A stretch of DNA of 64,000 nucleotides, taken from the NCBI GenBank assembly GCA_016806645.1, contig JACSYO010000916.1, positions 321,001-385,000 of the forward strand, given 5' to 3'. The DNA is from Ophiodon elongatus (lineage: Eukaryota; Chordata; Actinopteri; Perciformes; Hexagrammidae). This document shows positions 1 to 11,965 of the stretch, one piece after another. Numbering within the stretch: the first letter of the stretch is position 1; each line of letters starts with the position of its first letter. Below the pieces are notes generated by a model that saw only the letters and a program-made list of their open reading frames with translations, was not told the origin of the DNA and ran no database searches. Made by a program: the position numbers and the translations under genes.

Positions 1-3000
1 AGACCTGATTCAGTGTTATGTTCATGTGAATCTAAAAGTCATAAACTTACAGTTGGTGTTATTGTACCGCATGGTTGGTGAGGGTCATGAGTTAAATGGT
101 TGAAACTGTAACTTCACTGCAGTCCATCATTACAATTCTTTTAGGAAATAGTTGGTTGGGCCTCAGCTAGTTTGCCCAGAAGTCATAATGTGTGTTACAA
201 TCAAATGCTAAGTAAATTTTAGAGGCTGCATGATGAGTACAAAAAAAGTCAAAAGATGCAAGATGACACAAATTCGCCCTGGTTGGCATGAATTGAGGTG
301 AAGACGTGATTGCATATATTGAAAATGTTTCAACTTGAGTAAAAAAAAAAACACCAGAGGGAACATGAGAGACACTAAAGAGTTAAAAACAAAAAAAAAG
401 TGAAGTTTCTCATCAGTGCATGCTCTGCTGTACATTAAGTCTTTTGTGTAAGAAAGAACGGCAGCACCTACACTGGTGTTTCCTGATGAAATACACAAGG
501 CCGCTAGAGGAAATGAGAGCAAAACAAGCTGAAAGGGCAAGACTATCTCCAACAAAACAGAGCTTGTATAGCACTGAATATTACACATACTGTACTTCAA
601 TTCTCTTTTGATAAAACCATGGTGACAGATGAGTCACAGTCAACACTGCCTCTTGAGCTTCGGAGCAAAATGACATCAATCTGTCTTTTTGAACTATTGC
701 CATTTGTGTAAATGTCATTTTGGAAAAGACTGCTAGCTTCTACCTGCCTCAACACTGCATTGCACATTGTATAACACTGAACAATAATATTTCATTGCAT
801 TCCCAGACACTCTCAATTAATTCTATGAGCAGAATCCTTGAGCTCAGCCAGTCAGCACGAGCTGAAATACAACCAGTTGTGGTTGTAATTGATGTTTGGG
901 AGCATTTAGATTGCCTCTCAACGGCTCTCAACATGGCGAGCTGAGCCAGAACACAATGGCCTAAAAGTCATACCTGAGTAACTGAGTGGACCTTCAGTGA
1001 AGATATGATTGTCTCTACATATCGATGGCCAAAGTGCAAAACCTCCTATCTGCAAAATGATCCAGGAAAAGTGCAATAACCTTTTAATAATATTTTTTCT
1101 TACTTTTTATATTTTTGTATTTTGTATTATGTATTGGGTATCCTTAACAAATAGCATTCTGCAGGAAAACAACAAAGTTTTTTTTGTATTCTCAAAAAAG
1201 TGAACTTTTCTTCGGCCATCGATATATATAGCACATTAAATGTCACAAAATGCGACCGCATGCATGCATGCATGGTCCTTATGTGTGCTAGAACCTCGCC
1301 AGCCTCCTACTTGTAAGCCTTGATAGTGTTTACACTCGCCGTAGCCCTCGTACTACACAGCACATGTGCTGCACCTGCTGGAGGAGACGGGTCCAAACAT
1401 CACACCAGTGACAGGAGGGCTAAATGGCCGCTTGTAACGGCGTATCCTTCAGAAGTTATCATCACAGTCATACTTGTGTACGCGTGTGTCCTCAGGAGAC
1501 GGTGTCCAGGGCTGGTTGGTCACACTTAGCATGATTAGGAGCAGCGTTCAGACATTTTCCCAGTGTGCCTCTATGTGGAGATAATAACACCCAGAGGAAC
1601 AGTCTCAGCTTGGACACCTCTCTGAGCCTGCCAGACATGTGCAGGTATCTGTATCAGTGGATGTGGATGTGAGCTCACTGCAAAACATTTTCCTCTTCAT
1701 CATTTTAAAGGGTGACCATAACTTTATCCGACCTTCTAAGCAGTGGTTAGTTTCTATTTATTTCCATAAGCTATGGCAACGACCTTGCTGACTTGAAGCT
1801 TGAAGCTTTAAATAGATTAAATATCACAGTTAACATTCGGTTGACTTTATTTCCTGGTTCGATACATGTTGTGACACATAGGCTACAATTCAATGAATTG
1901 CGTTCCTGTAAACAAGGCGGCATTTTGTCATTTATTAAATCTTGTTTTCGGAAAACTGTCATAATATAAAGAACACACTACCATATTCATAAAACCATCA
2001 GAGCAATGGGATCTACATTTGCATTTATCACAGTCCCTGCAGCATCCAACATCACAGAACTACTTTTTTCAATCTGAGCCACTGTGCAACAAATCCTTGC
2101 ATGTAAACTACTCACTAAAAATGTATACTGTTTTTGAGAATCTATATAATATCAGAAACATAATATTATGATACTCAAGTGTATCGATATTGTCTTATAT
2201 CCCTCGTCTGGTCTCATTTGTTTATTGTATTATACTGAACTGCCATTAATCAGACACTTATACTGTGAGCGGGCATTCCCTTTTTGTAGCCGTGCACTTT
2301 GAAATAAAGTGGAGGATTGTACATTTTTCTTGTGAGAAAACAAAAACAAAAGTAGGAATATTGTTTTATAAAAGCTGCAACTTCTCAAAAGTCCTCTGTG
2401 GCTCTGGAGGAGCATAAGTCAAGTCCGAAAAATGTGAGTTGTGAAACGGGAGGAGCGAGGCAGTCCTGGTTCAGGAAGAAGTAAAAGTCCCATTCATTTT
2501 TACCCCCGACAATGTTGCATGACTCACATTTGGATCGGCATGAAATTCTACCAATTAGATCAAACATTAACATCTGTGTTAGAAAAAAGTTGAATGTTTG
2601 TGTACATACAAAACTTTGGAGGAGAAGTTGCAGATCGGCAAGAAACATCCAACCACCACGTTTATACTCTGTCTCCATAATCCTGTCGACGTCATCAGAA
2701 GTAATTGTCATTTTCTCTGTGTGGACGTAGTTCCACTTCTCACGTACCAACCTGCTTTACCAACTGTTCCCCCGAAACAAGCCTTAAAACAAGAAAACTA
2801 CCTGTGTGTAAAGAATTCTTTTCAAACAAAGACTTACAGTACGAGATAATGAGCATGTACAGCGAAGCTGATATCTTCTGCAAGCCGGTGTATGTGAACT
2901 GTTTCAAGTGTGCGTGTCTTTGTGTATGGCTGTGGGTGACTGTGGGTGCATGTGAATTAATGAAACAAGTTGCACCGCAGTGTCTTCATAACACCTCAGA

Positions 3001-3508
3001 ACGGGTCCCGAGACTCCCAGCTGGAGCAGCTCCATGCTCAACATGAAACACCCAGCTCCCCCCGCGTGTCTACCACACTGAAGCAGTTCCCTTCGTGGAG
3101 CATAATGAATAATGCACAGCGAGGTGGGGGAAAGAAAAAAAAACAACACTCTTCACAGCACCTGTATGTATAATGAATGTAATGTGTTTGTGCAGTTTGT
3201 CTGATTAGGTGAGAGCCTGTCATATATCGTGTCCCTTAAGGGTGCCGAGGCTGCTCACTTTGATTTCCCTGCACCGGGAAATAATGCAGAAATGATTTTG
3301 CAATTGATCTCGGAGAGACGGATGCACAATCAATTGTTGTCATGCCGTTGTCGAGGCCCCTCCAGCCTCTGACGGATGGCACTGTCGATACCTGTATTGC
3401 CATTCAGGTCTATTGACCTTTCTCTGAGGCATGTTAGCACCACTTGGCCCGGTCATTATGGCAGTGATCCAGATGCCAGAGGTCGACATCAGGGGAGTCT
3501 CCATCCAT

Positions 3509-3512
<4 letters not shown>

Positions 3513-3594
<82 letters not shown>
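3513..3594. repeat. (GA)n microsatellite
   Basis: About 82 bases of uninterrupted GA dinucleotide, ended by a single T at 3595. It generates long Arg-Glu or Ser-Leu open frames on the two strands that are not genes. Confidence 0.97.
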
Positions 3595-3597
<3 letters not shown>

Positions 3598-3904
3598 TTA
3601 AGCTGAGTGATAAGGGAGACACAAGAGGACTGAGCCAAGAGAAACATATGGAACCGATAAACATGGAATGTACAGATGCAGGTACAGCAGAGAATATAGA
3701 TACAGATGCTGAAATATGTGCATCTGGCCTGAAAAAGCTCTGACGAGTCTTAACATCCGTTGTCCAATTCACGTCAGTATAACAAGTCTGAAAGAAATAG
3801 TTCAACATTTTCAGAGAAGAAGCTCAGCGTAAGTTCAATCATCTTTATGCTTCATTCATTCCCAATTTTCTCTCTCTCTCACTCCTCCGTTTCTTCTTCA
3901 TCAG

Positions 3905-4045
3905 CTGATTATGACGTCACCCATTGGTTTGTGGACTGCCACTTTGAAGCCCTCGGAGTTTTGACCGTCGCCATCTTGTTTTTTTTTTGCGACCAGAAGT
4001 GACACGAGAGGGTGGAGCGAAGTACAACCAAACGCTGAATAAGAC
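3905..4045 (-). mobile_element. MITE-like dispersed repeat, copy 1 (reverse)
   Basis: Read on the minus strand this piece contains 'aacaagatggcgacgg' followed by 'tccacaaaccaatgggtga'. The same two blocks occur in the same order at 33775-33845 on the plus strand. The second block recurs at 20345-20363. It is therefore a dispersed family with at least three copies in this window, probably a non-autonomous DNA transposon common in fish. Ends are not defined. Confidence 0.6.
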
Positions 4046-7000
4046 ATCTTTGTGCAACCAAATTGAATTAATTGTCATTATGAACTTTCACAAAGTAAAA
4101 AAAAACACTGTGGCATAATCTCATGTTCACAATGTTTACTCAGGTAAAAAGTAGGGTCATGCTTCATCAAATAATGCAAGTTTATGGCACTTCCGCATTG
4201 GCTTCACTTGCCGCATGGTTTGAGTGTGGATCGTGTTCGTTAGTTAGCTTTAGAGGGGATGTAGGTGTATTGCCTAATATCCTCTTTGACAATTACAATT
4301 TACCCTTGAATGATCTCCGGAAAACAAGTGTGTAATTGCGCATGCAAAGGTGGGAGGCAATAAAGTTGTCATAAAGCGATCATAAAATCATCCTTTAACA
4401 TAATAGGACGTTGATAATACTCATACTACTACATATGGTACATACGCTAAGAAGTAAAAGGTAGAAAGAAAGAGTGAATTAATAAAAGGCAGTTTTTTCT
4501 GAAGTAATAAATTAAACTTCGTCATGTCATCATATTAATCATATCATTATATTCTCTGCATATAACTGGAACATTTGTTTTTATCACCCGCTGCTGCGCA
4601 GAAAGTCCCAGTCAAGCTGAGGCTGGAGTGAAGAAAGTAAACTCTCTGCGTGTACTGCAGCATCGCACACGAGTGTCTCCGTCCCATTGTCACTTCTACA
4701 CGCTCTAACTCGCTGTTTTTAATGTCTTCTATTTTTATTCAGCTCGTGTTCACTGGCTGCGCTGTTATCAGCTTTCTATCCGCTACGGCAGCAGGAGCTA
4801 CACTTCTAAATTAAGCCCCATGAATTATTCTTGCATTGCATTGCCTCTTGTTTCTCACTACAATGAAGGAAGGGAGGACATTGTTTTGAGAGCAAAGATG
4901 CATCTGCAGAAGACACAGTAACCACTGTGTGAATAACACCACTGTAGGGAACAGTATTCCCAAAAGGATGGCTCTTCCTCTTTGTATGTAGCCCCCATCC
5001 CCTTTAACATGTCAAACCATTAGGGCAACACTGTGCGCCATTCCAGTGTTGTTATGAAATTCAAATGCCTTCTCATTAAATGGACCACTGCTTGAAATCA
5101 TTAGCAGGACCTTGATAATTCCACTCACTGCCTGTAAATTGGATAATTTATTAAACTTTTTACTGGAGCAATAATAATAATAATAATAATGTTCTATGTC
5201 AGGGGGTCATCACTGCTCTGCAAAAAGGCACTAACTACTTTCTGCAGCGATCAGGAATGATTTTATTATTATGGTGCAGTGTGTTCTTAGACCAGAGAGA
5301 CTTGAAGCGAAGCATCGCCATGACCGCAAGACAAGTACACGAGATGCACAGTTCAAAACTTAGCTCGTCAGTGCTTTTCCACACATGGTCGCAATTAATT
5401 GATGCTTTTATCCAGAACAACTTATGTAGCTTATCAGGGATCTGTTGTCTTTCTGTCTGATTACATGCTATTAGTTTATCTAATAAATGCGAGCAAATTA
5501 AGGTCACGCTCGCTTTATGGGATCAGAAAGCTTAAACATGTCTAGTCCTTTAAATTGCTGAATTTATGCAATGGCATTGTAATTTACAAGAGAAACGTGT
5601 TTAAAGGTTTATTCCGTTTGATTAAAAACTGGGGTCTTCTTTTCATAGTTCTGTCGATCATTTCTATTGGAAAAAGTAACATTCATGTGAAAAATGAGTC
5701 AGCAGGACGGGAGCCAGATGAAGTTTATAACATTTAAAAGGACTCTAGTGCAGGAGCACTCAGATAATTGAAAAAGGTTTTACGCTTGTGTCCAGCCTAA
5801 CTTTAATAAGAATGGATGCGTTGCCATCTTGGAAAGTGACATCCAGTTTGACATGTGTTTTTTTTTTTGCCCTGTCGGACTTTGTTTTAGTGCTGTCGCT
5901 GTGTTCTCAAATTGTTCTGAGTAAAATATTGTCATGACTGAAATGATGGGAAAACTCTACAAGAACAAGACCCAGTTTGTCATATATCAAAATGATTCTT
6001 CATATGGAGACTTGCGATCGTTAGGAAGCATCAATAGGCACTGCTGCCTTTGTAATGTTGGTAGCAAGAGTTGTCCAAAGGATAGAGATGGAGGAACTGT
6101 AGCGCTATAGTCAGAGAGAAGCAGTCTTTCTTTGTCCTTTTTGGTCGCTTCAAGTACCGGTAGCTACCGCAACAGCACGAATAGAAGCGCGTCAAAATCC
6201 AAAGTGTTTTGCGGTGCTGCGTTTGACGCTGTGCTGATCTGTCTTGTCTGTCCGTGTCCACAACATTAGCAGTGAGACGTGTGTTTTTCTCTGCGCGAGA
6301 AAATAGATGTGAGAGTGACTGAAAGGTGTCGTCTGAGTGAGTCTTGAGTCAATAAGCAACAGTTGGCAGCTCTGAGTGAACGTTCCTGGTGATAACTTTC
6401 TAACGTTAACATGGAAATGCTAATGTTTATCTGGGAATCTTTAAGACAGAGGATGAAATTATTGTTATTGTTATAACTTTTCAGAGTTGTACAGTCCCTT
6501 GTCATAGTGTTATAAACCACTGTGCAGTGTTTTGGTGTCCAATACACCTTGAAACTCATGTACAACTCCAACCGGTCTCCTGGGACCCCATATCCCATAA
6601 TGCCTTAAAAAAAGCGACCGACTTCTGTTCAATAGGAAATGAATGGGGATTGACATCTCCAGGGCAATTGTTTTACAGTAACTTTTTTATATTTGTGTTT
6701 TTTTTATTTCAGTGTTCAGAGTTTAAGGGTGCTTTGAGGTTTGAAGTTCAGGGATTCTGTTCCCCTGGTTATTCTTACGTATCATGAACCCTCTCTACTG
6801 TCTAATGTGGTAATGTTGCTGCAATCAGCTCATGAAAGGAAGGAAGATCGTCTTTCATAATAACCTCCTTTTCAATCTTAAATGGACCATTTCTGATCCT
6901 TTCTTCCACACTGACAGCATTGTGCGGCCTTTTCTGAAAAGCAAAACTTTCAAGACTGAGGTTTCCTGTTAGTGAGAGGAGAACTTGCTGAATGTGTGTG

Positions 7001-8659
7001 TGTGTGTGCTTCCTCTGTCAATCTTGATTTAACTGTTACAGTAGTGTGTGTACGAGAGCAGGGAACCCCACGGAGAGAAGACTGCTGGAGCCAAACAAGC
7101 AGCAGCTCTCCTCCCACTGGAAGCTGCAGCATCTCTTATCTCCCACTGCCTCAACCAGACAATCCCCGACCCCCAAAACGCTGGATGACTACATACACAC
7201 ACAGGAAGCGGTCTAAATAATATTAATATGGGGTCTCCCACCAAGACATTTTGAGCATCTAAAAATAAATTTCCTGCATTCTGGTATTTTTTGGTGTAAA
7301 TGTCTTAATTTATGTAAAGGAAAACACAAAATTTAGGGGCCAGGTGACAATTAAAAATATTATAGAATATAACGAAGTAGCTCTCAGGCGTTCTCCCGTT
7401 GATCGTTTTTTTCTCATTTAACGTCATCTTTGCTGAGTCAACACACATGTAGTTATGATTTACTCTTCCCTTCTCTTTTGTGTATTTTGTTTGGGGAAAT
7501 AACCTCTTTAAATGTGCATGTGGCACCTATTCACCTCAACGATTCATTCATTTATCTTAATTCATTTACAACTCCTGGACTGTAATTGCTCATATGTGTT
7601 CCAGCAAGATTTCTGCACATGTTCAAAACATTCTGCACATTAAGAATATATCCCACGTTACACATCTGTGTCCACTATGAAGTCGAGAATAAAGTTGTGA
7701 TATCTCTAGGAAAAAAAAGTTGGAATAGTATGAGAATAAAGTGGCAATTTAATGAGAATAAAGTAATAATATTTCAAGAAAAGAAAATCAACCTGCTGCG
7801 TGGACTTCATTTTCACTTATCTGACTCTGAGTCTTTAGATTCCAGTCACAGCAGATACAAATCATATTCTTAATAGCACGTCCATTTCCTTCTCTCTCCT
7901 CTCACCTCTTCTCTGTCTCTACCTTCCTCAGTGTTATGCAGCACAGCGGCAAGACGCTATCTGCTGGTTGTTAATTACAAAGTATGGTTACAGATCACTT
8001 TAATGGCCCCCTGACTGCAGATTCGAGCGTTATGAGCACCATCACACCGTAGCAGTTTATAACTCTGTTAAAGGGAATTCAGCAGTGAGGACTCATCGCA
8101 CCACGGCTCCACCCCGCTCGTCTTCATCGGCTCCCCGACCAGCTTCCTCCATGTGAGGAGAGTCGGGGTGGACACCGGAGGTGAACTGCGGCTGATTTAT
8201 GAGGACGATGTCTCTGCTGGAAATAACTTGGGAAATCCTTGAAACTTGGGAATTATTTGTCTCAGCTACTGAACTGGGCTCGTACTGAGTTTAAGTTTCT
8301 TTTTCTGCTCTATCAGCAAGTCTCTCTCTGCAGCGATGTCAAGTATTTGTTCACAACCAACCAGGCAACCCAAAGGTGCTTGAAGGATTCAAATTCTCTT
8401 TGAAGACATTTTATAAGTAAAGACATGTTGTGACCTTCATAGATGAAAGCAGCAGTGGTGGTAGCTTGTCTGATACATAACAAGATGGAAAGAGGGGATG
8501 TGAAGGATGAGATTGTGGACGTCATGCCAGAGACCAGAGTTAATGTGCCTTGAAGGCACTGTGGAGTTTTTTTTATGAGTGGGTTTTGTTTCTTTCTTCT
8601 TTCTTGTTTTGTTTCTTGTCCACGTGCATGAGGACTAACATACACATTACAGAAAAAAA
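4046..8659. other. Non-coding stretch, no gene recognised
   Basis: AT-rich sequence with short ATA and TG runs and no exon I can support. The block around 5030-5150 (single-copy looking, with many homeodomain-type TAAT motifs) could be a conserved non-coding element, but this is only an impression. Confidence 0.4.
7687..7766. repeat. Short degenerate tandem repeat, unit starts 'gagaataaagt'
   Basis: The 11-mer 'gagaataaagt' begins at 7687, 7731 and 7755, with AT-rich spacers of varying length. This resembles the 'gagaataaagtcgtaat' type repeat that is common in fish genomes. Confidence 0.6.
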
Positions 8660-8686
8660 TAGATAGATAGATAGATAGATAGATAA
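8660..8686. repeat. (GATA)n microsatellite
   Basis: About six to seven units of TAGA/GATA, lying next to the 3' end of the minus-strand LINE fragment. It may have grown from the LINE tail. Confidence 0.9.
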
Positions 8687-8712
8687 CTGAAAACTCTGGC
8701 CTACTGGTGATA

Positions 8713-10096
8713 CTAGATAGAATAAAATAATCCTTCACTAATCCCGCAGTGGGGAAGTTCACAGGATTACAGCAGCAGAGGGTAAAGTGCAAACAAGAGA
8801 CATAGTAAAATAAATCAAAAACAAGTATTATAAATAAGTAATAAAAAGTAAAGAAGGTACAAAATTGATTACAAAATAACTAAAATATAACTGTTATATG
8901 TACAGACAGAAATAAATTTGTATTGCACGGCGTATTGAGTATTTATATTGCACAGATTTTTTGGGGTGTTTTGTTGGGTGGTCTACTGGGAGCAGAGCTG
9001 GTTGTTCAGCCTGACAGCAGCAGGAAGGAAGGACCTGCGGTGCCTCTCCTTCACACACCGGGGGTGAAGCAGCCGGTGTGTAAAGGAGCTGCACAGAGCT
9101 GCCAGAGCGTCCTGCATGGGGTGGGAGGTGTTGTCCATCAGGGATGATAGCTTAGCCATCATCCTCCTGTCTCCCACCACCTCCACCGTATCCACAGGAC
9201 ACCCCAGCACTCTGCTGGCCTTCTTGACAAGTTTGTTCAGTCTCTTCCTGTCAGCTGTCGAGATGCTGCTGCTCCAGCAGACCACTCCATAAAAGATGGC
9301 TGATGCCACCACAGTCAAAGAAGGTCCTCAGGAGTGCTCCCTGCACTCCAAAAGGTTGGTGAGGTAGTCCAGGATCCATGCAGTGAGGTGGTGGTCCACC
9401 CCGGCCAATGTCAGATTGATAGGCGAACTGAAGTAGGTCCAAAGATGAGCTCACCAGAAGGCGGAGGTGCACAAGGACCAGCCTCTCTAGCATTTTCATC
9501 AGGTGGGATGTTAACGCCACCAGCCTGAAGATGTTGAAGTCCTTGGGCCACGAGGTCTTTGGTACTGGTACAATGCAGGATGTCTTCCACAGCTGTGGTA
9601 CTTTACCCAGCTTCAAGCTCAAGTTGAAGATGCGCTCCACTATCCTGCACAGCTGGTCTGCGCAGGATTCGAGGAGCCTTAAGCTCACCTTGATCTTTCT
9701 CACTTCTTTTCTCACCTGGTTATATCTGAGGGACAAGTTGGGGGGGGGGTGTGTGCTGGTCATGGAGTGCAGTGTATGAGGGGGTGCAGACAATGGGGGT
9801 TGCAGCAGCAGGGAGGACTGGGTGTTGAAAAACACCAGTCCTGGTGGGTACGGCGTTCTCAACACAGAAGTTGATGTAGTCTGTTACGCAGTCTGTGAGA
9901 CTGTCGATGTCCTCCCCATGGGCATCACTGAATACTTCCCACACAGTTGACTCAAAACAGTCCTTCAGAGCCTCCTCGGCTTCATCGGACCATCGTTTGA
10001 CTGTGCGAGTCACAGCTGGCTCCCTCTGTACAAGAGGTTTGTACACAGGCAGGAGGTGCACCAGGTTGTGGTCAGATCTTCCCACTACAAGAAAGT
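8713..10096 (-). mobile_element. Decayed CR1/L2-like non-LTR retrotransposon (LINE)
   Basis: Read on the minus strand, three broken frames follow each other as in one LINE ORF2. About 10090-9790 resembles the linker between endonuclease and reverse transcriptase, with 'GRSDHNLVHLLP' and 'VTDYINFCVENAVPTRT'. About 9790-9370 is the N-terminal reverse transcriptase region, with 'VPVPKTSWPKDFNIFRLVAL' and 'LLQFAYQ'. About 9330-8985 is the C-terminal tail, with 'RRMMAKLSSLMDN', 'LLHPRCVKERHRRSFLPAA' and 'VRLNNQLCSQ'. The catalytic reverse transcriptase core with the YxDD box is missing: sequence jumps from the 'AWILDYLTN' region (frame-shifted) to the tail. The 3' UTR ends in a 'cactgcgggattagtgaagg' type terminus (minus strand, 8720-8752), typical of fish L2-like elements. 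It is 5'-truncated, internally deleted and frameshifted, hence dead. Assignment to CR1/L2 rests on remembered motifs. Confidence 0.85.
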
Positions 10097-10262
10097 TCAA
10101 GAGATCACCAAAGGCACCAAGTCCTCTGGGGACCATGAACGTCTGTACAGAATGTCACAGCAATCCACCCAATGATTTTTGAGGTATCTCAGTCAGGACC
10201 AAAGTGGGGGCTGACTAACACTGCCATCATAATGCCATTCCACCACAGAGGCTAAAACGGGT
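10097..10262 (+). repeat. Dispersed fish repeat, forward copy
   Basis: The segment containing 'cctctggggaccatgaacgt', 'gcaatccacccaatg' and 'ggaccaaagtgggggc' matches a very common fish repeat as I remember it. A reverse copy is found at about 31250-31445 ('ctctagcgccaccatg', 'ccccacaggatgaatcc'). The LINE fragment appears to stop where this repeat begins, so the Met-Val-Pro start of the adjoining minus-strand frame is not LINE sequence. Confidence 0.55.
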
Positions 10263-10594
10263 TCAATATCAAATAGTCACCGAGGTTAAGGGATGTGTAA
10301 TACTCAGCAAGAGCAGTATTAAGACAATGAAACAGTGGGATGATGATATATATGAACAGCCAGGTTTCAAACAAGCCAACCTGTAATAGACATGTATGAG
10401 AACTCCCTTGAGATCTGCAGAAGACGGTGAGAGACATGAAAAGAGCAACAGATGATTGACAGAGCTGCACTTTGTTATACTCCCATGGGTTTCCCATGAT
10501 AATGATAAGGATTGCATGTTCATTACTGGGTGTATTCAGTTTTAGAGCTACAGAGATGTCCCGAACTCATTGTTAATGTGCGTCTGTGTTACAG
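10263..10594. other. Flank upstream of the beta1-type exon
   Basis: No gene or known repeat recognised. The end of the stretch, with 'tgtgttacag' at 10585-10594, could be a 3' splice site for the next exon. If so, further 5' non-coding exons and promoter P1 lie upstream. Confidence 0.35.
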
Positions 10595-10786
10595 TGTTAG
10601 TGGAACAAGCCTCTGAGTGGACCTGGCTGATACTAAACTCCACCACCATGCATCTCTGGAGTGCTGAGGTGGTACCACACCTGCTCCAGACACACTAACC
10701 GCAGCCAGGGGTTCACCCGATGGCCGCCCAGCCTCGCCAAGCCTCAGCTCCCTCAGTGCTCAGTGCACCCTTCACCCATCGCTGTG
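10595..10786 (+). other. rarb: Probable 5' leader of the rarb beta1-type exon
   Basis: This is the sequence between a possible acceptor AG (10593-10594) and the chosen start codon at 10787. It contains an upstream ATG at 10648 in good context (CCACCATG), opening a 16-codon frame that ends with TAA at 10696-10698. A second upstream ATG at 10720 opens a frame that overlaps the receptor start. No in-frame ATG lies between 10661 and 10787. Whether the exon truly begins at 10595 or further 5' cannot be read from sequence alone. Confidence 0.4.
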
Positions 10787-10976
10787 ATGAAGACCGCCAG
10801 CCGCGCCCAGCCCCGCAGCAGTCCTCCGCTGGTCCAGATGAGGCGCTACACACCCGGGGTGTATCCTTTCCTGTTCCCGTCGATCATCAGCTCCCTGCCA
10901 CAGCTTCCGCCACCATCCCCGCAGAGGCTGCAGCTCCAGCAGCCGTCCAGCAGCGGCAGCACCCCCTCGCCTGTTG
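10787..10976 (+). CDS. rarb: Retinoic acid receptor beta, A-region exon of the beta1/beta3-type isoforms
   Basis: Encodes 63 residues plus one base (phase 1) of the isoform-specific N-terminal A region, which carries ligand-independent activation function. The translation has 'YPFLFPSII' and the ending 'SSSGSTPSPV'. These match the mammalian RARbeta1/3 A region, which has a YPLLFP block and a CSTPSPA ending at about the same length (~59 residues). The start MKTASRA also lines up with the mammalian start (M-x-T-x-S), which supports ATG 10787. The exon ends at 10976 before GTGAGT. Joining its last G to 'CC' at 54950 gives Ala and then IETQSTSSEE, so the reading frame is kept exactly. The middle is enriched in Pro/Gln/Ser compared with mammals. 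I saw no sign of the small extra exon that makes mouse beta3. Confidence 0.88.
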
Positions 10977-11524
10977 GTGAGTACTAACTGCTGCTGCACT
11001 GATACTGGCTGTGCATGCTTGTCCCGAAGGCACATTCATGAAACCTGATAAAGACTATATGTGAACAGGCGGCTTTATGAGCTGTGATGTCGCCTCTCAA
11101 ATGGAAAGCCCTTTGAGGTTTACCTTTTAACTGCTCTCGTGGCATCCCCCTAGTGGTGGATGGTCGTGTAGCACTTTCATTCAGGGGACCGGAGTTTGTT
11201 TCCTGTCACAGACCTGTGATTGACGTACTAACGGTGACCACAATGTGAGCTAACCATAACCACATCATAGTTGCCAATGCGCAGATATTGTAAAAAGCAG
11301 GCATGGGATGTAATCTAGTGTCTTGTGGATTCGTTCAGTACTTGTTGCAAACTAGAACGTTAATGTCTTGGAGAGGAATTGCATCTCCTGCATGGACAAG
11401 TGACTGGTTCAATGTGTCTACATAAAGAGTGTGTACATGGCCGGTGAGAGGATGGAGCTCAAATTTGGCCCAGCAACCTCGCTGAGGCCTACGCATCAAA
11501 GTTTGTTTCCAGGTGTTGGGGAAG

Positions 11525-11965
11525 TACTACTGCATGTGAAAAAAGAGTTGTATTAAGCCATTTGTGTCTCCAGAGGCGAGCTGGGTGAACTCTGAAAAAT
11601 GTCCTCAAGTGATGTCACTTGAGTCAGCGTTTTTTTTGGGGCTGAATACAAGAAGTTTGAAAATTATTTTAAAATAAATCTGAAGGTGTTGAGTTTGAAA
11701 GAAGTGAGCTAAGGGCTACATTAGCTGCTAGCATAACCCACCCAATCTCTGACAAAGCTGTCTACAATCAAGTTGCATTGTGGGTACTATAGGCACTTGG
11801 TCTTGACTATCGAGAAGAATGTGTGGAATAAAAAAGACGATATAAATTTGATATATTTATTCATAAAATGCCAATCATGAGTCCGACAATGTTACAGTAG
11901 TACAATGTTAAATCACCAATTTTACACATTAAGGTCAGTCTATCAGACGTGTCATATCTGATGAT
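11525..11965 (+). repeat. Dispersed fish repeat
   Basis: Contains 'gtcctcaagtgatgtcactt', 'gttgagtttgaaagaag' and 'caagttgcattgtgggta' in that order, a combination I associate with a widespread fish element of unknown class. The imperfect palindrome around 'aagtgatgtcactt' (about 11612-11625) is part of it. Limits are approximate. Confidence 0.5.

Larger units (their letters stand above)
1..10594. other. Upstream region of rarb, no gene seen
   Basis: No conserved protein-coding exon is recognisable on either strand outside the LINE remnant near 9-10 kb. Open frames here are short and are interrupted, microsatellite-coded or unlike any family I know. The stretch holds a long GA repeat (3513-3594), a minus-strand MITE-like piece (about 3905-4045), a small tandem repeat (7687-7766), a GATA repeat (8660-8686), the LINE fragment and a second dispersed repeat. 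The distal promoter (P1) of rarb should lie in or near the right part of this region, but I cannot place it: no clear TATA box or retinoic acid response element is visible just upstream of 10595. Confidence 0.6.

Noticed and set aside
3434..3808. Ser-Leu and Arg-Glu repeat proteins on opposite strands
   Set aside because: Translation of the (GA)n microsatellite.
9251..9865. 204-residue minus-strand open frame as a host gene
   Set aside because: It contains reverse-transcriptase N-terminal wording (PVPKTSWPKDF..LVALTSHLMK..LLQFAYQ) and is flanked by other LINE pieces; it is part of a dead retrotransposon.
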